A DNA stretch of 64,000 nucleotides from Prunus persica (Eukaryota; Streptophyta; Magnoliopsida; Rosales; Rosaceae). The DNA is taken from the NCBI RefSeq assembly GCF_000346465.2, contig NC_034009.1:23428225-23492224 (forward strand). The letters run 5' to 3'. The translations under genes were made by a program, and so were the position numbers. Numbering within the stretch: position 1 is the stretch's first letter; each line of letters begins with the position of its first letter. The notes beneath the pieces are model-generated. The model saw only the letters and a list, made by a program, of their open reading frames with translations. It made no database searches and was not told the DNA's origin. Below, piece after piece: positions 47,008 through 58,486 of this stretch.

Positions 47008-50000
47008 ATGGATAAGTCATGGATGCACTCGGATAGAAGATCGAAGGCATATGAGTTTGGGGTGGAAGCATTTTTGAACTTTGCTGTAGAAAATCTTCTA
47101 ACTACAATACATATCCGTTGTCCATGTGTTAAATGTGTTAATTTGAAGTTGTTTGGGGTTGGAATTATAAGGGATCACTTATACTTTAATGGAATTGACC
47201 AAAGCTATAAGAATTGGACATTTCACGGAGAACCTTGGGAAGCAACTACTAATGCTAGCAGAAATGTTGAAGAAGATGATGGCCATAGTAGGTACAGTTT
47301 TGTGTCTGAAGAAATTGATATGGATGATAATGATTTTGGTGATTTTGGTTCGGATCCGTATGAGTTTGCCAATGTGATTGGGGATGGAGATCAACCAGTG
47401 TACCCTGGTTGTAGAAAGTACACGAAGTTATCGGCATTAGTGAAGTTGTATAATTTGAAGGCAAAACATGGGATGAGTGATGTCTGTTTTACAGAATTAT
47501 TGATACTTCAAGGCGATTTGCTTCGAGAAGGAAATACAATACCAACCTCCATGTATGAGGCTAAAAAGACTTTGTGTGCATTGGGGCTGAGTTATGAGAA
47601 AATGCACGCATGCCCCAATGATTGCATCTTGTATAGGAAGGAGTATGAGGATTCAACTAATTGTCCTACTTGTGGTATCTCAAGGTGGAAGGAAGGCAAA
47701 GATGCAATCTTGAAAGAGGGTGTGCCAGCGAAGGTGGTGTGGTATTTTCCCCCAATTCCAAGGTTTAAAAGGATGTTTCAATCACATGAGACAGCTAAGA
47801 GTTTGACTTGGTGGCATGTTGCTAGAAAATCAATTGACGGTCAGATGTCTCATCCGGCGGATTCCCCGTCTTGGAAACTTCTTGATGATAAATGGCCTGA
47901 GTTTGGTAATGAGCCGAGAAACTTGAGATTGGCTCTTTCATCTGATGGATTCAATCCCCACAGTTCTCTAAGTAGCAGATATAGTTGTTGGCCGGTTATC
48001 TTAGTTACATATAATCTCCCTCCATGGCTGTGCATGAAACGAAAGTTCATGATGTTAACCTTATTGATTTCCGGTCCTAAACAACCCGGAAATGATATAG
48101 ACGTCTACTTGGAGCCTTTGATTGATGATTTAAAATCCTTGTGGGTTGGGATTAGAGGAGTGTATGATGCACATAATGGAGAATACTTTACACTCAGAGC
48201 TGCATTAATGTGGACAATTAATGATTTCCCCGCCTATGGAAACTTATCTGGTTGTGTTGTTAAAGGATATAAAGCTTGTCCAATATGCGGCGATGATACA
48301 CCTAGTCACAGGTTGAAAAATGGCCACAAAATTTGTTACATTGGGCATAGAAAATGGTTACCAATCAATCATCCATATAGGAGGCAACGTGCAGCTTTTA
48401 ATGGGAAACCTGAATATGGCATACCTCCAGAGCCATTAACCGGAGAAGAAGTGCTGCATATGGTTGAAAATGGTGACAGAGTTTGTTGGAAGAAGAAATC
48501 AATATTCTTTGATCTCGAGTATTGGAAATACCTTCCTGTGAGGCATGCCCTAGATGTTATGCACATTGAGAAGAATGTTTGCGATAGTATCATTGGTACA
48601 TTGCTGGAGATCCCTGGAAAAAATAAAGATGGGATTGCTGCTCGATTAGATTTATTGAACATGGGGGTCAAAACTGATTTGCAACCCGAGTATGGAGAAA
48701 GACGTACTCGTTTGCCTCCTGGGCCTTGGAATTTGTCAAGAGCAGAGAAGAGAGAGGTTTGCAATTCTTTCTATGGTATGAAGGTCCCTGAAGGTTATTC
48801 TTCAAATATTAAAAATCTTGTATCTGTACAAGATTCAAGACTTCTTGGCCTTAAATCACATGATTGTCATACCTTAATGCAACAATTGCTCCCTGTGGCA
48901 ATTCGTTCTGTTTTGGAGAAGCCTGCAAGGTATGCAATAACTCGTTTGTGCTTCTTCTTCAATGCTATATGTGCAAAGACTGTTGATGTTTCCAAGCTAG
49001 ATAAGTTGGAAGAAGATGTAGTAGTTACTCTGTGTTTGCTTGAGAAGTACTTTCCCCCTTCATTCTTTGATATCATGGTTCATCTAGTAGTACATCTTGT
49101 CAGAGAAGTTCGTCTATGTGGGCCAGTATATTTTAGGTGGATGTATCCGTTTGAAAGATATATGAAAGTGCTGAAGGGGTATGTTCAGAATCGTACTCGT
49201 CCCGAAGGTTGTATTGCTGAGCGGTATATAGCTGAAGAAGCGGTAGAGTTTTGTACTCAGCATTTATCTGATGTTAGTACAGTTGGAGTGCCTTCAAGCC
49301 AAAAGATGGGAGTTTCAAAGCCATTATCAGGTTGCACAGTGAGCGTAGTTGATCAGGACCTGTTGAATCAAGCACATCTATATGTCTTGGAGAATACGGA
49401 GGAAGTCCTACCTTATATCGAGTACGTATGAGTTTTATTCTTTAAGTTTCCATTTAAAATTATTTCTTATGTTTATCTTATATATTTGGGACCGTAATGC
49501 TTGAATTTTTCGTGTCATGTAGGCAACATATGATCCACATCAAGACTGCTTATCCAAAATTTAGAAAGAGAACAAAGTGGCTGCAGGATAAGCACAATAG
49601 CACTTTCATTCAATGGCTACGCTTCAAGGTATATGTTGTTGAATAACGTATTTCTCTTTTAATTTTCTTCTTATTTATATGTTAGGATGAATTAAGATAT
49701 GATTAATTTGCAGGTTCAAAGTGAACTTGAGGAAGACAATCATGGCGTATCAGAAAATTTAAGGTGGCTAGCAGCTGGTCCAAACATGTCAGTGCCATTA
49801 TATAGGAGCTATCTTATTAAAGGTATTAAATTCAATATCAAGGCACAAGATGATGTGCGGACAACTCAAAATAGTGGAGTTTATTTACTTGCACATACCA
49901 TGCAAGTTGCTAGTGCCAAGGATAAAAACCCAATTCTCTCAAATATGGGTTTCTATGGTGTCATTCAAGAAATTTGGGACCTTGACTACCAAAAGTTTAC

Positions 50001-50358
50001 AATCCCAGTCTTTAGGTGTGATTGGATAGATAGTTCTGGTCTTGTAGTCGACGAACTTGGATTTACCCTTGTAGATTTGAGTAAAATTGGACATAGGAAT
50101 GACCAATTTGTTTTGGCTTCTCAAGTCAAACAAATATTTTTTGTTGACGACCCGATGCATCGTGGTTGGTCGGTAGTGTTATCAATGCCTAGTAGAGAAT
50201 ATAATGATGTTATTGGTGATGAAGTATTAGGTGATGTGATAATTGAGTGTGAGCCATTTACTAGAGGGATGCCAAATGTTGACACATTTGATGAACTGGT
50301 AGGTGAGTTAGGCGGTCAAAATATTCGAGATGGGTGTGAAGATATATGGATTGAATGA
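47008..50358 (+). CDS. CACTA TNPD-type transposase
   Basis: Three exons: 47008-49421, 49523-49628, 49714-50358. GT-AG junctions, in frame, 1054 aa, no internal stop. The N-terminus (1 to about 75) is a transposase-associated zinc region with SDRRSKAYEFGVE and RCPCVKC. Transposase_21 follows, with a CPNDCILYRKEYE...CPTCG pair and the core with Asp313 in SSDGFNP, Asp406 in NDFPAYG, and D516/H519/E521 in DVMHIEKNV; these are plausible DDE-type active-site blocks. DUF4218 (about 625-790; FFNAICAKTVD, RWMYPFERYMKVLKGYV) and DUF4216 (about 890-990; GFYGVIQEIWDLDY, VFRCDWID) complete the usual set. It would cut and paste CACTA ends. The start is the first ATG in the open frame; the frame runs to a GTG three codons earlier. 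Confidence 0.92.
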
Positions 50359-50399
50359 TGCTTATGTAATTGGCAGTGTATGACATTAATTTTGTAATA

Positions 50400-51927
50400 T
50401 ATTGTAATGTGATTTCTTCACTTTCTACGTTCAAATAAAACACGACGTTATTGTGAATCAGTTATTCAGCATATTTACCGACGTCTTAAAGCAACGTAAC
50501 AATGAAGAACCACGACGCTATTGTGAAGCAATTATTCAGGATATCACGTCGGTGAAGGATAAAGAACCGCCATGTAATTCAAAATAACACGACTCCAATC
50601 CCATAATACCGACGTCTAAAAAACGAGATATATAATCTGAACGTTAAAAAATACGACGTCATCATACATTTTCCACGTCGCAAGTTCTTTTATAAACGAA
50701 GAGGAACGAAATTAATTCCGACGGAAATTCATTATAACCGCCGTCTAATAACAATTAAACGACGTTATTTGTAATACGGCTCCCATCATAATCTACGCCG
50801 TCTATATGTTCTGTAATACGGCTCTCATTTATTTGGAACCGACGTTGTTTAGAAGTTCAACGTCGTCTATATTATTAAGTGCGTCGTGAGTAATGAATAC
50901 ATATAAATACAACGTCGACTATATAAATGTATACGTCGTAAATAATGACACTGACAACTATTTCCACGTCATCTTTTTTAGAAAAATCGAAGTGGAAAAT
51001 TTATTTCACGACGGTTTTTTGTAAATAAGAGACGTTGTAGATTTCAATAACGTCGTCTTCTCATGTATTTAAAGACGTCATATTTTTTCTTGTCGTGTAA
51101 ATTGTATTTAACGGCGTAGTATTTTAGTTGTCGTCGTTGTATGTATATCTTGCGGCCTTGTTCTTTTAATATGTGTCATATTTTTCTTTTTTAACGACGG
51201 TGATTTTTTTAAGTTGGTCGTCTATTCTCATCCTCGACTATTTTCTAGAACTTTAGCAGACTAAACACGTCTGTTTTTATTGTTTTCCGACGTTGTTGTA
51301 TTTAACAACGTCTAATATTTATCGTCGTTGTTTGTTTCTGAAAATAGGACGTATAAATTTTTTAATACGACTCTCATATATTTGTAACTGACGTTGTTTA
51401 GTTTTTCAACGTCTACTATAGAAACACATACGTCGTAAATAATGACACTGACAACTATTTCCACGTCATCTTTTATTGAAAAATCGAAGTGGAAAATTAA
51501 TTGTACGACGGTTGTGTTTATATGTGCGACGTAGTAGGTATCAATAACGTCGTCTTCTAATGTATTTAAAGACGTCATATTTTTTATTGTCGTGAAAATT
51601 ATATTTAACGTCGGCGTATTTTTATTGTCGTCGTTGTATGTCTATCTTGCGGCCTTGTTCTCTTAATATGTGTCATATTTTCCCTTTTTAACGACGGTCT
51701 TTTTATAGAATTGGTCGTCTATTATCATCCTCGATTGCTTTTTTTAGATCTTTTTGCAGTACAAAGACGTCGTTTTGTATTTTTTGATGACGTTGTATAG
51801 TTTAACAACGACGGTTATTTAGCGTCGTGGTTTATGAGGGAAAAGATGACGGTGGATTCCACGACCATTGAAAAACCAAATACACGACGGTGATTTACCG
51901 TCGTCTTTTTGCTTTTTTGTAGTAGTG
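50400..51927 (+). repeat. Right subterminal region of the CACTA element with a 497-bp duplication
   Basis: Motif-dense non-coding end (ACGACGG, CCGTCGT, ACGTCGT). A unit containing AATAATGACACTGACAACTA and TGCGGCCTTGTTC is repeated at an offset of about 497 bp (for example 50941 and 51438). It closes with the inverted terminus at 51913-51927. Confidence 0.85.
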
Positions 51928-51930
51928 AAC

Positions 51931-52419
51931 CTTGGAATTGCAGGTTGGCATATTCGTGATTTCAGCAATGGTGTTGCGAAAAATGATGTTAGCTTATTTC
52001 CAGTGATGAGTTGATTTTGTATGTATTATGGATCTATGTTAAATGTTGTACTTGTAGTTTTCATTTTCTGTTTTTATTGTGGACTAGTTTAAATTTGAAC
52101 ATTATGTCATTTGAATGTAAACATTGGAATTCTTCTGGAATTTTTTTTCCTGTTTGGTTGGCTTAATCATGATTCACAAGAAAATTTCAAAATTTGATTT
52201 CCAAAATTATTATCCGAAAATGCCGAAACTATTATCCGAAAATTCCGAAAATATTAACTTTCGAAAATTCCGATAATGCTGAAAATTCCGCGTCGGAATA
52301 GAGTTAGTACATTCTGAAATTTCGGAATCGGACTCGGAACTAAAAGGTAATTCCGAAAAGCTTCAGAACGGAATTCGGAACAGTAGTTTCCGATCCGTTC
52401 CGGCCGAAAAACACCCCTA
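51931..52419 (+). other. Right remainder of the hAT element
   Basis: Non-coding continuation of the hAT 3' region after the CACTA insertion. TTCCGA-type subterminal motifs run from about 52208, and the CCCCTA terminus ends at 52419. Confidence 0.8.
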
Positions 52420-52427
52420 CCCAGTGG

Positions 52428-52985
52428 GATCAATTGGACCTCATTGATTACCATCAAGCGTCATCTTACATAACTTCTCCAGTCAATAAGGACGCATCTC
52501 TTTTTGATAATTGCAGAATTCCTACAAATTTGATAATCACATAATTCCCTACAAATTTGATAATCGCAGAATTCCTCCAAGGTTTATAGATTTTATTCTT
52601 AACAAGTTTAGAAAAATGAATCGAATGACCATATGGAGAATCCTCAACTTTATAATCACCATATTCAATGGAGAAACCATCCTTCTCTATAACTTCGTAT
52701 ATTCAAAACAAGAAGAGCTTAGTAACTTATCTTTGAAATTGACCTTTGGCATGGAAGGGATATGATCTGACTGATCCATCATCATCACTTTCAGGAGGTG
52801 CAAAATCCTCATAACGGAAACGTTTAGAAGAACCATTCTTCATGACAACTAGACTATCTAAAGGTCGCCAAGCCAAAAACGTGAAAGCACAAGACCAATT
52901 GCCATCGAAATGATCGAATCTGAAAAAGGTGGGCAAGAGGACGCAGAAGAAAGAGGAGAGGGTGGAGCACGTTCAAACCCACTCA
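52428..52985 (-). pseudogene. LINE 5' portion with decayed ORF1
   Basis: Continuation of the minus-strand LINE on the far side of the hAT insertion. The open piece at 52727-52936 includes FDHFDGNWSCAFTFLAWRPL, plausible plant LINE ORF1 sequence. The sequence becomes unrelated AT-rich DNA near 52990, taken as the 5' end. ORF1 would be an RNA-binding chaperone. It is fragmentary here. Confidence 0.6.
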
Positions 52986-53708
52986 TTCCCGAGCCCTTTT
53001 ATTTTAACTCTCTCACAAGGGTGTATAAAACATGTCATTTTTCTATCAAATGAGATTGCTTAGATAAGAAATGAGTTTTGTTATCATTCTCAAAATGACG
53101 ATGTGTATTGCATTCATATAACAACACTTGTTGGCTAGATGCTAGCTTGTTTATTGTCATTCTGAAAAGCAAGAATCCAAAAAAATATAAGTAAAAATTC
53201 TAAGGGGTTTCTCTAATGTGAGAATTCATTGCAATATGTGAACATCCTTCAAATGCTCTTTCATGTATCATAGAAATTTCTAAAATACAGTTTATTTGCA
53301 TGCTAAACAAATATATTATATTTTAAAAGGTTTGCAGTTTAAGTAATTAAACATATATACATATGTGTGAATTTGTGTTTAATTAATATCATTAGTATAA
53401 CAATAATAAAAAAATAAATACCTCATACAATTTTGAAAAATTAGAAGGTAATAAAAACTATTAGTCTCATAATTGTAGATGTAGCAAAAGAGCCATGTCA
53501 GTCAAACTCAAGCCCACCCCCTAAGTGTGCCATTTGAGGTGTGGTGCGGTTGGCAAACTATCACATCCAACTAGAAAGCTACCTGGTACCTCAGTGGCAA
53601 GGGTTTGAAACTTGTTGGAAACACTTTGTGGCCAGGCGCAAGCCGAACCCCGAGGTGGGATTAATCTCACCTTTCGAATGTGAGGACACCTTGTGGTATT
53701 TACCAAAA
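52986..53708. other. Intergenic with a possible tRNA-derived SINE
   Basis: AT-rich up to about 53500. At about 53570-53700 the plus strand has TGGTACCTCAGTGGCAAGGG, which resembles a tRNA A box. A region with GCAAGCCGAACCCCGAGGTG follows, so a short SINE is possible. No clear tail or target duplication was found. Confidence 0.3.
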
Positions 53709-54560
53709 GACAAAACGTCACTTTTGGTCGTTGTGGCTTATCATTTTTACAACTAAGATCCTTGTGGTTTCAATTTATTCTATTTACCCCTATGGTTTCA
53801 ATTTGAAGTAATTCAAGGACAATTCTCAACTTTAGACAATTTTTTTTAACTTTTGTTAGTGTGGAGGGGCAATTCAATCCACAAATTATTAAAAAGTTAA
53901 TTCCCTTTAAAATAAAACAAGCAAATATAAATTTAAAAATAATTAGTTTTAAAATAAAAATAAAACATCTCTCTCCTCTTTTACCTCCCAACCCCAACCC
54001 CAGGGGCGGAGCTACAGCCAGGCCTGCCATGGCCCTGGCCCCCCCACTTAATTATTAATCTCTTGTAATATATTATAAAATATATGATATAGCAATACAA
54101 TTACTGCAATTAGATTAGTGATGGCCCTCCCAGTTGAAGATGAAAAACCTAGTAGAAGTGATTTTGAAATTTTGGCCCCTCCATACTAAGAATCCTAGCT
54201 CCGCCACTGCCCAACCCCCTCCAACAGTCCCCACCACACCTCAACCAGCAACCACCTCCCTGTAACCCAACCCTCACCCCAGCCAACCACAACCTCCCTA
54301 TAATTGGCACTTGCAAGCAGTGACGAAGGGCAAGCGTAATTATTCTTTACTTTTCCTCAGCATAAAGAGTTGAGTAAATTTCACTTTACAACCCGAAAAT
54401 TTCCCGAAATTTAGACTTTGGTACACAAATTTTTTTTCATTTCAGTCTCATGCCTAAACTTTGATTTTCATACCTCTGTTAGTTTGACTGTCAAGTTTTC
54501 TGTTAAATGATGACATGGCACGTTGACCGATTGGATTTGCGCAGCGTGGATAAATAATTA
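53709..54560 (+). repeat. Left arm of a large nested inverted repeat
   Basis: Three consecutive blocks have inverted counterparts on the right: 53709-53835 with about 62805-62985, 53840-54300 with about 61060-61290, and 54363-54560 with about 60640-60815. Shared landmarks include GACAAAACGT, TTCAAGGACAATTCTCAA, GGGGCAAT(T/A)CAATCCA, CAACAGTCCCCACC and a TTTCACTTT terminus. The arms are diverged but collinear, as in Mutator-like or fold-back elements with long inverted ends. A small hAT-type MITE interrupts this arm at 54001-54209. Confidence 0.75.
54001..54209 (+). mobile_element. Small hAT-type MITE
   Basis: 209 bp with ends CAGGGGCGGAGCTA and, read inward from the right, CAGTGGCGGAGCTA. 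Flanks are CCAACCCC-like on both sides (the exact phase of the 8-bp duplication is blurred by C-rich sequence). CAGNGGCGGA ends are typical of plant hAT MITEs. Confidence 0.75.
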
Positions 54561-54898
54561 AATAAATAATATTTTTTTAAACAAATATAAAATATAAGCA
54601 AATAAATATACACACTTAAAAATTAAGTTTAAAATTAAACAAATATCCATCATCTTCTTTGCGATAGTGATAGCCCAAAACCCCAACCCAAGAGCCTTTA
54701 TCTCCGCCATGTTTCAATATGTGGACTTCAACTTTTCCTTTTGCCTCCTCTATCCATCCACCACCACAACGACCGTCGACCGTCATGACCACCTCCGCCT
54801 TTAAAGTCACCGCTCGACTCTTTCTCTCTCCTCGATCATACATGTATCACACACGAAGACTAAGACTTGACGAAGGTAGGAGCCTTGTTGTTGTTGGG

Positions 54899-55060
54899 AG
54901 AACTAGTTCTAATGGGCATACAAAGAGTTGTGTCATAGGCAATTGGAGACCTGCTGAAGATTCAAAGCTGAAAAAACTTGTGGCCCAATATGGTCCTCAA
55001 AACTGGAACTTAATAACTGAGCATCTTGATGGCAGAGGGACATGCAATAGTGCATTTTAC
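54899..55060 (+). pseudogene. MYB transcription-factor gene fragment
   Basis: The open frame (54719-55144) contains GNWRPAEDSKLKKLVAQYGP followed by QNWNLITEHLDGRG. This is the R2-type first repeat of an R2R3-MYB protein of the MYB105/MYB117/MYB54 class, preceded by TKSC-type sequence also seen in that class. After about 55045 the similarity stops where the rest of the repeat and R3 should be. A MYB domain needs both repeats to bind DNA, so this is a non-functional captured or truncated piece. It lies inside the inverted-repeat structure, as gene fragments do in Pack-type elements. Confidence 0.7.
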
Positions 55061-55144
55061 AATCATCACTCGAGAGTCGAAACCCAACAACCCATCACCA
55101 TTTCATCTGCCAAATACAACCATTCACGTAGCCAAAACCCATAA

Positions 55145-55727
55145 CAATTTCATCTGCCCACATCCAAATCAAATTAAAAGAATCGTGGAATAAAAATCAA
55201 ATATACAAATTGATTTGATAATCCTTACTTGCCATAAAAGGGCAAATCCAAATCTTGGAGGTGAAGTCGATTCATGTCTTGCATCGCAGCGATGCGTAAA
55301 GGGCGTGGGGATGTCGGGGTGGACCCAGTTTGGGGAGATGTAGGCGGCGAGTGCCTCCATCTGCAATGCAGCTCTTGAAAATAAGCTGGATTTCAGTCAA
55401 TTAGTCAATCCATGTCTTTCAGTGCCTCTCTTTTAAATACAATTTTTTTATAATGGGTTTTGGGGTTTGATCGGATTGGAATTGGAATTCGAAGTGTGCG
55501 TTTGTGGGTGAGGGAATAATGGTGGGATTGGAATTATGGTTCCTTAAGGGGAGAGAGAGTTGCGGTGAGGGAAAGGGTGGTTTAGTGGAAGTTAAAGCTA
55601 TGAAGATGGTGGGGGCTGCGAAGGGGAGGTGGTGCTAGGTCGCAGCAAAGGTGGTGAGGGGTGGTTAAGGCATCTACGTTTGGGTAGCGGTATTGTAGAG
55701 AGAGTTTTTTATTATTTAAAATATTTT
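55145..55727. other. Cargo DNA of the inverted-repeat element
   Basis: Non-repetitive-looking sequence between the MYB fragment and the LINE insertion. Short frames at 55169-55366 and 55629-55892 are not recognisable as genes. Confidence 0.4.
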
Positions 55728-55908
55728 CTTTATGTTTTTTTTTCTATTCTAAGGGAGCCGAAGCTCAGAAGAAGAAAAAAACTACATAAGCAAACTTCTA
55801 GGTCTAGCAACCCCACTCAAAATCTTCTAGTAGGTAATGTCCAAACCCTTCAGGCACACCCTCTCAAAAACTACACCCCAAATTTAGTTTGAGCTCAGAG
55901 CTGCCAAT

Positions 55909-56478
55909 TTATCCGCAAGGCAATTTCCTACTATATTTATGAGAAATACTGCAATCTTTGGACCTAAGCATCTTCTGGCAGCTAGTCACCAAACTGTAAT
56001 ATGGATGCTCTTCCTCCAACTCTGAAGAAAGCATTTGCACAGCAATTTGAGAATCTGATTCAATATCAAGTGGGAACCATTCCTTTTGACACACTAAAAT
56101 AATTCCATGGTAAATAGCCCATAATTCAGCTTGCAAAACTTGCCCAAAACCCATGTTTGTAGAGAAGCCACCAAGCCAAGTGCCAGAGTAACCTCTGACA
56201 ACGCCCCCAGCTCCAATGGCACTATCCTTAGATCTACAACCATCAGTGTTTAATTTGTATTTGCCCTCTGGAGGAAGTTGCCACCTCACCAAGATCTGTT
56301 GCTTACTAGGCTTAGAAGCCATCACCTTAATTGTATCTTTCCACTCTGTCAGATCTCTAAGCACACAGATCTCTATAGGCGTATCAGGATAAGCGTCAAG
56401 TTCAAAAACACCCTTACATCTCCCTTTCCAAATATTCCATTGGGAGAACGCCACAAGATGGCTATAGGTATTCCCCAT
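55909..56478 (-). pseudogene. LINE RNase H domain
   Basis: 189-aa open piece with the plant LINE RNase H (RVT_3) signature: KLNTDGCRSKDSAIGAGGVV, then QAELWAIYHGI and DIESDSQIAVQML. These give the Asp, Glu and Asp of the active site. It belongs to the truncated LINE and lies at its 3' end. Confidence 0.85.
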
Positions 56479-57314
56479 GAGGTCTGTGTTTTTTTAGACT
56501 TTAGATTCAACATCAACCAATCCCAAAAATCATTCAAGTTAACTAACTGACCATTTTTACCTCCAAAACTCAGCGGACTCTTAGAAATTTCGGAATAAAT
56601 GGTTCAAATCTTCACAAATGAAAGAGCATCTAGGACATGATGCATCAAAGGAAAGGCCTATATGAGCTCTGTGACTGTTTGTCAAAAGTTTCCAACCTCC
56701 CAAAGCAAATGAAGGACTTTGGGGGGAGCACTGATTTTCCATAGAAAACTCCATCTCCAATCCATTGGATCAAATTTATCGATAATATTATGGTAAGCAG
56801 AATTGACCAAGAATTTACCATCAGCTGTGAAACCCCATCTAATTTTATCTTTAATATCCCCATCCTTCATAGCATGAATACCAATAATATTATTAAGGAT
56901 TGCTTGAGTCAATAAACCAGTTAATTGATCCAATTGCCACCCATTGACATGGAGAAAATGGTCAACTTTTACCTACAAACGGACATTCGGAATAGAGCAT
57001 TGGGCATGAAGTAGAGGACCAATCCCTAACCAATTGTCAAGCCAAAACCTGGTCTTTTGCCCATTGCCACACAAGACCTTGCTCTAGAGCCTAAGCACAA
57101 AAAATAATTCCTTTCCGAGTACTAGAGCAACCTAAGCTTTTAGATTGCCCACCAATAAGCAAATCATGGTTTTGTAAGTACCTCCCACCAAGCACCTGTG
57201 CCCATAAACCGTTATCTTTCTTCACCAATCTCCATCCAGTTTTTGCAAGAAAAGCTTGATTAACATGCTCCGTCTTCAACCCTAGGCCACCTCTATTCTT
57301 GGAACAACAAATAA

Positions 57315-58486
57315 GAGCATTTCCAGCAAGCTCGGGCTGGGGGGGGTTTGGGCAAAAAAATCGTTTCCAGCAACAAAGTCCAGCCCGGGCAAGCCATGGG
57401 ACCCAGCAGACTGGGCTGGCCCGAGGGCGACTTCGGCCCGAGCAAGCGCCCGAGCAACGTGACGTCATGGCTGACGCCAGGCTGGCGTCAGCCCTCCAGC
57501 GGTTTAATTTTTTTTACTGTTGGCGCGTGCATTGCACGCGCCAATGTTAAAAAAAATTTAAACCGAAGCGCTACAGTAGCCGCCAATGGCTACATTACAC
57601 GTGGCAGCGTATTGGCTCTCCGATCATATTTTTTCCAGCAATCCAACGGTAGCCAATGTTTGTACAATAAAAAAATGAAAAAAAATGGATAAAAATTTAA
57701 AAAAATACAAAAAAATTACTGATTTTTTTTTTCTCTATACCTTATTTCCATTTTCAACATTTAAGTAAATGTCTTTGTCCTTCTACTTTTATTTATTTTT
57801 ATATTACTCCATTTACTTAAGTTTACAATGTAAATAAGGAAGTACCCCATATTTGGATTCAAATAAAAATACTAGAAAATCAAATTCCCATCAAATCAAA
57901 ATATGAAAAATCGGTTTTAGTGCAAAATACGATTTAGGCTAAAAATGATGGCTCATTAAGTCAATATATACTTCATATTAAAATTTCATAAAATCAAGTT
58001 TTCTTATTTGATGTGTAAGGAATAAAAGCCGCCAAAAATTATCTTGAGAAAATGATTATTCCGAAAAATCATTTTTCATACTTAGTCAAATTGCACCTCT
58101 GCTACAAAAATTCTGGGTTCGCCAATGTCTATAAATGCCAACCAATACTCTTCACTTTTGACACCAAATCCTCATACTTTTTTTTTTCCTATAAATACCA
58201 ACCAATATAACTAATAAAATAAAATCTTATCCGAAAATATTATCCAATATGAATAGTATTGACACGTAGAAACCAAAAAATCTTATCCGAAAATATTATC
58301 CAAATTAATTGTTTAAGTAAAAAAAGTTGTGAAAAAAACAAAAAAATGAATAGTATTTGCCATGGCAAGCCCCAACTACTGGAAACACATTTTACTGAAG
58401 GGGGCTAGGGCAGCCACTATTCACGTGAATAGTGCCTGCCCTAGGACTAATCTTGCCATGGCAAGAGGCAACTGGTGGAAATGCTC
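57315..58486 (-). mobile_element. PIF/Harbinger-type non-autonomous element (copy 2)
   Basis: 1172 bp with ends GAGCATTTCCAGCA and, inward from the right, GAGCATTTCCACCA, flanked by TAA at 57312-57314 and 58487-58489. The GC-rich block with GTGACGTCA and TGGGACCCAGCAG lies at the left. The palindrome CACTATTCACGTGAATAGTG lies near the right. This is the inverse order of the copy at 1244-2303, so it is drawn on the minus strand. It interrupts the zf-RVT region of the LINE. No transposase is encoded. Confidence 0.88.

Larger units (their letters stand above)
38488..51927 (+). mobile_element. CACTA (En/Spm) transposon, apparently complete
   Basis: 13,440 bp. The left end starts CACTACTACAAAAAG; the right end closes TTTTTTGTAGTAGTG. 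These are perfect CACTA-type inverted ends, flanked by AAC. Subterminal regions of about 2 kb (left) and 1.5 kb (right) are filled with CCGTCGT/ACGACGG-type motifs in both orientations, presumed binding sites for the accessory transposition protein. Two plus-strand genes are present, both intact on inspection: a Ulp1-protease-containing ORF (40636-44226) and a TNPD-type transposase (47008-50358). The element sits inside the 3' part of the hAT element, so it is the youngest layer of the nest. With intact ends and genes it is a candidate autonomous element. Confidence 0.95.
33420..52419 (+). mobile_element. hAT (Ac-like) transposon carrying a nested CACTA element
   Basis: The termini are TAGGGGTTCAAG on the left and, read inward from the right, TAGGGGTGTTTT, with the 8-bp duplication CCCAGTGG outside. 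About 330 bases inside the left end and about 200 inside the right end are packed with TTCCGA/TCGGAA motifs, the likely transposase-binding subterminal repeats (compare AACGG in maize Ac). The transposase gene lies at 35408-37649. Removing the nested CACTA element and its 3-bp duplication leaves about 5.56 kb. The element split a minus-strand LINE. Two in-frame stops in the transposase suggest it can no longer move by itself. Confidence 0.93.

Noticed and set aside
57091..57692. Proline/arginine-rich frames on both strands
   Set aside because: They fall mostly in the GC-rich end of MITE copy 2; only the LINE zf-RVT part upstream of 57300 is genuine coding remnant.
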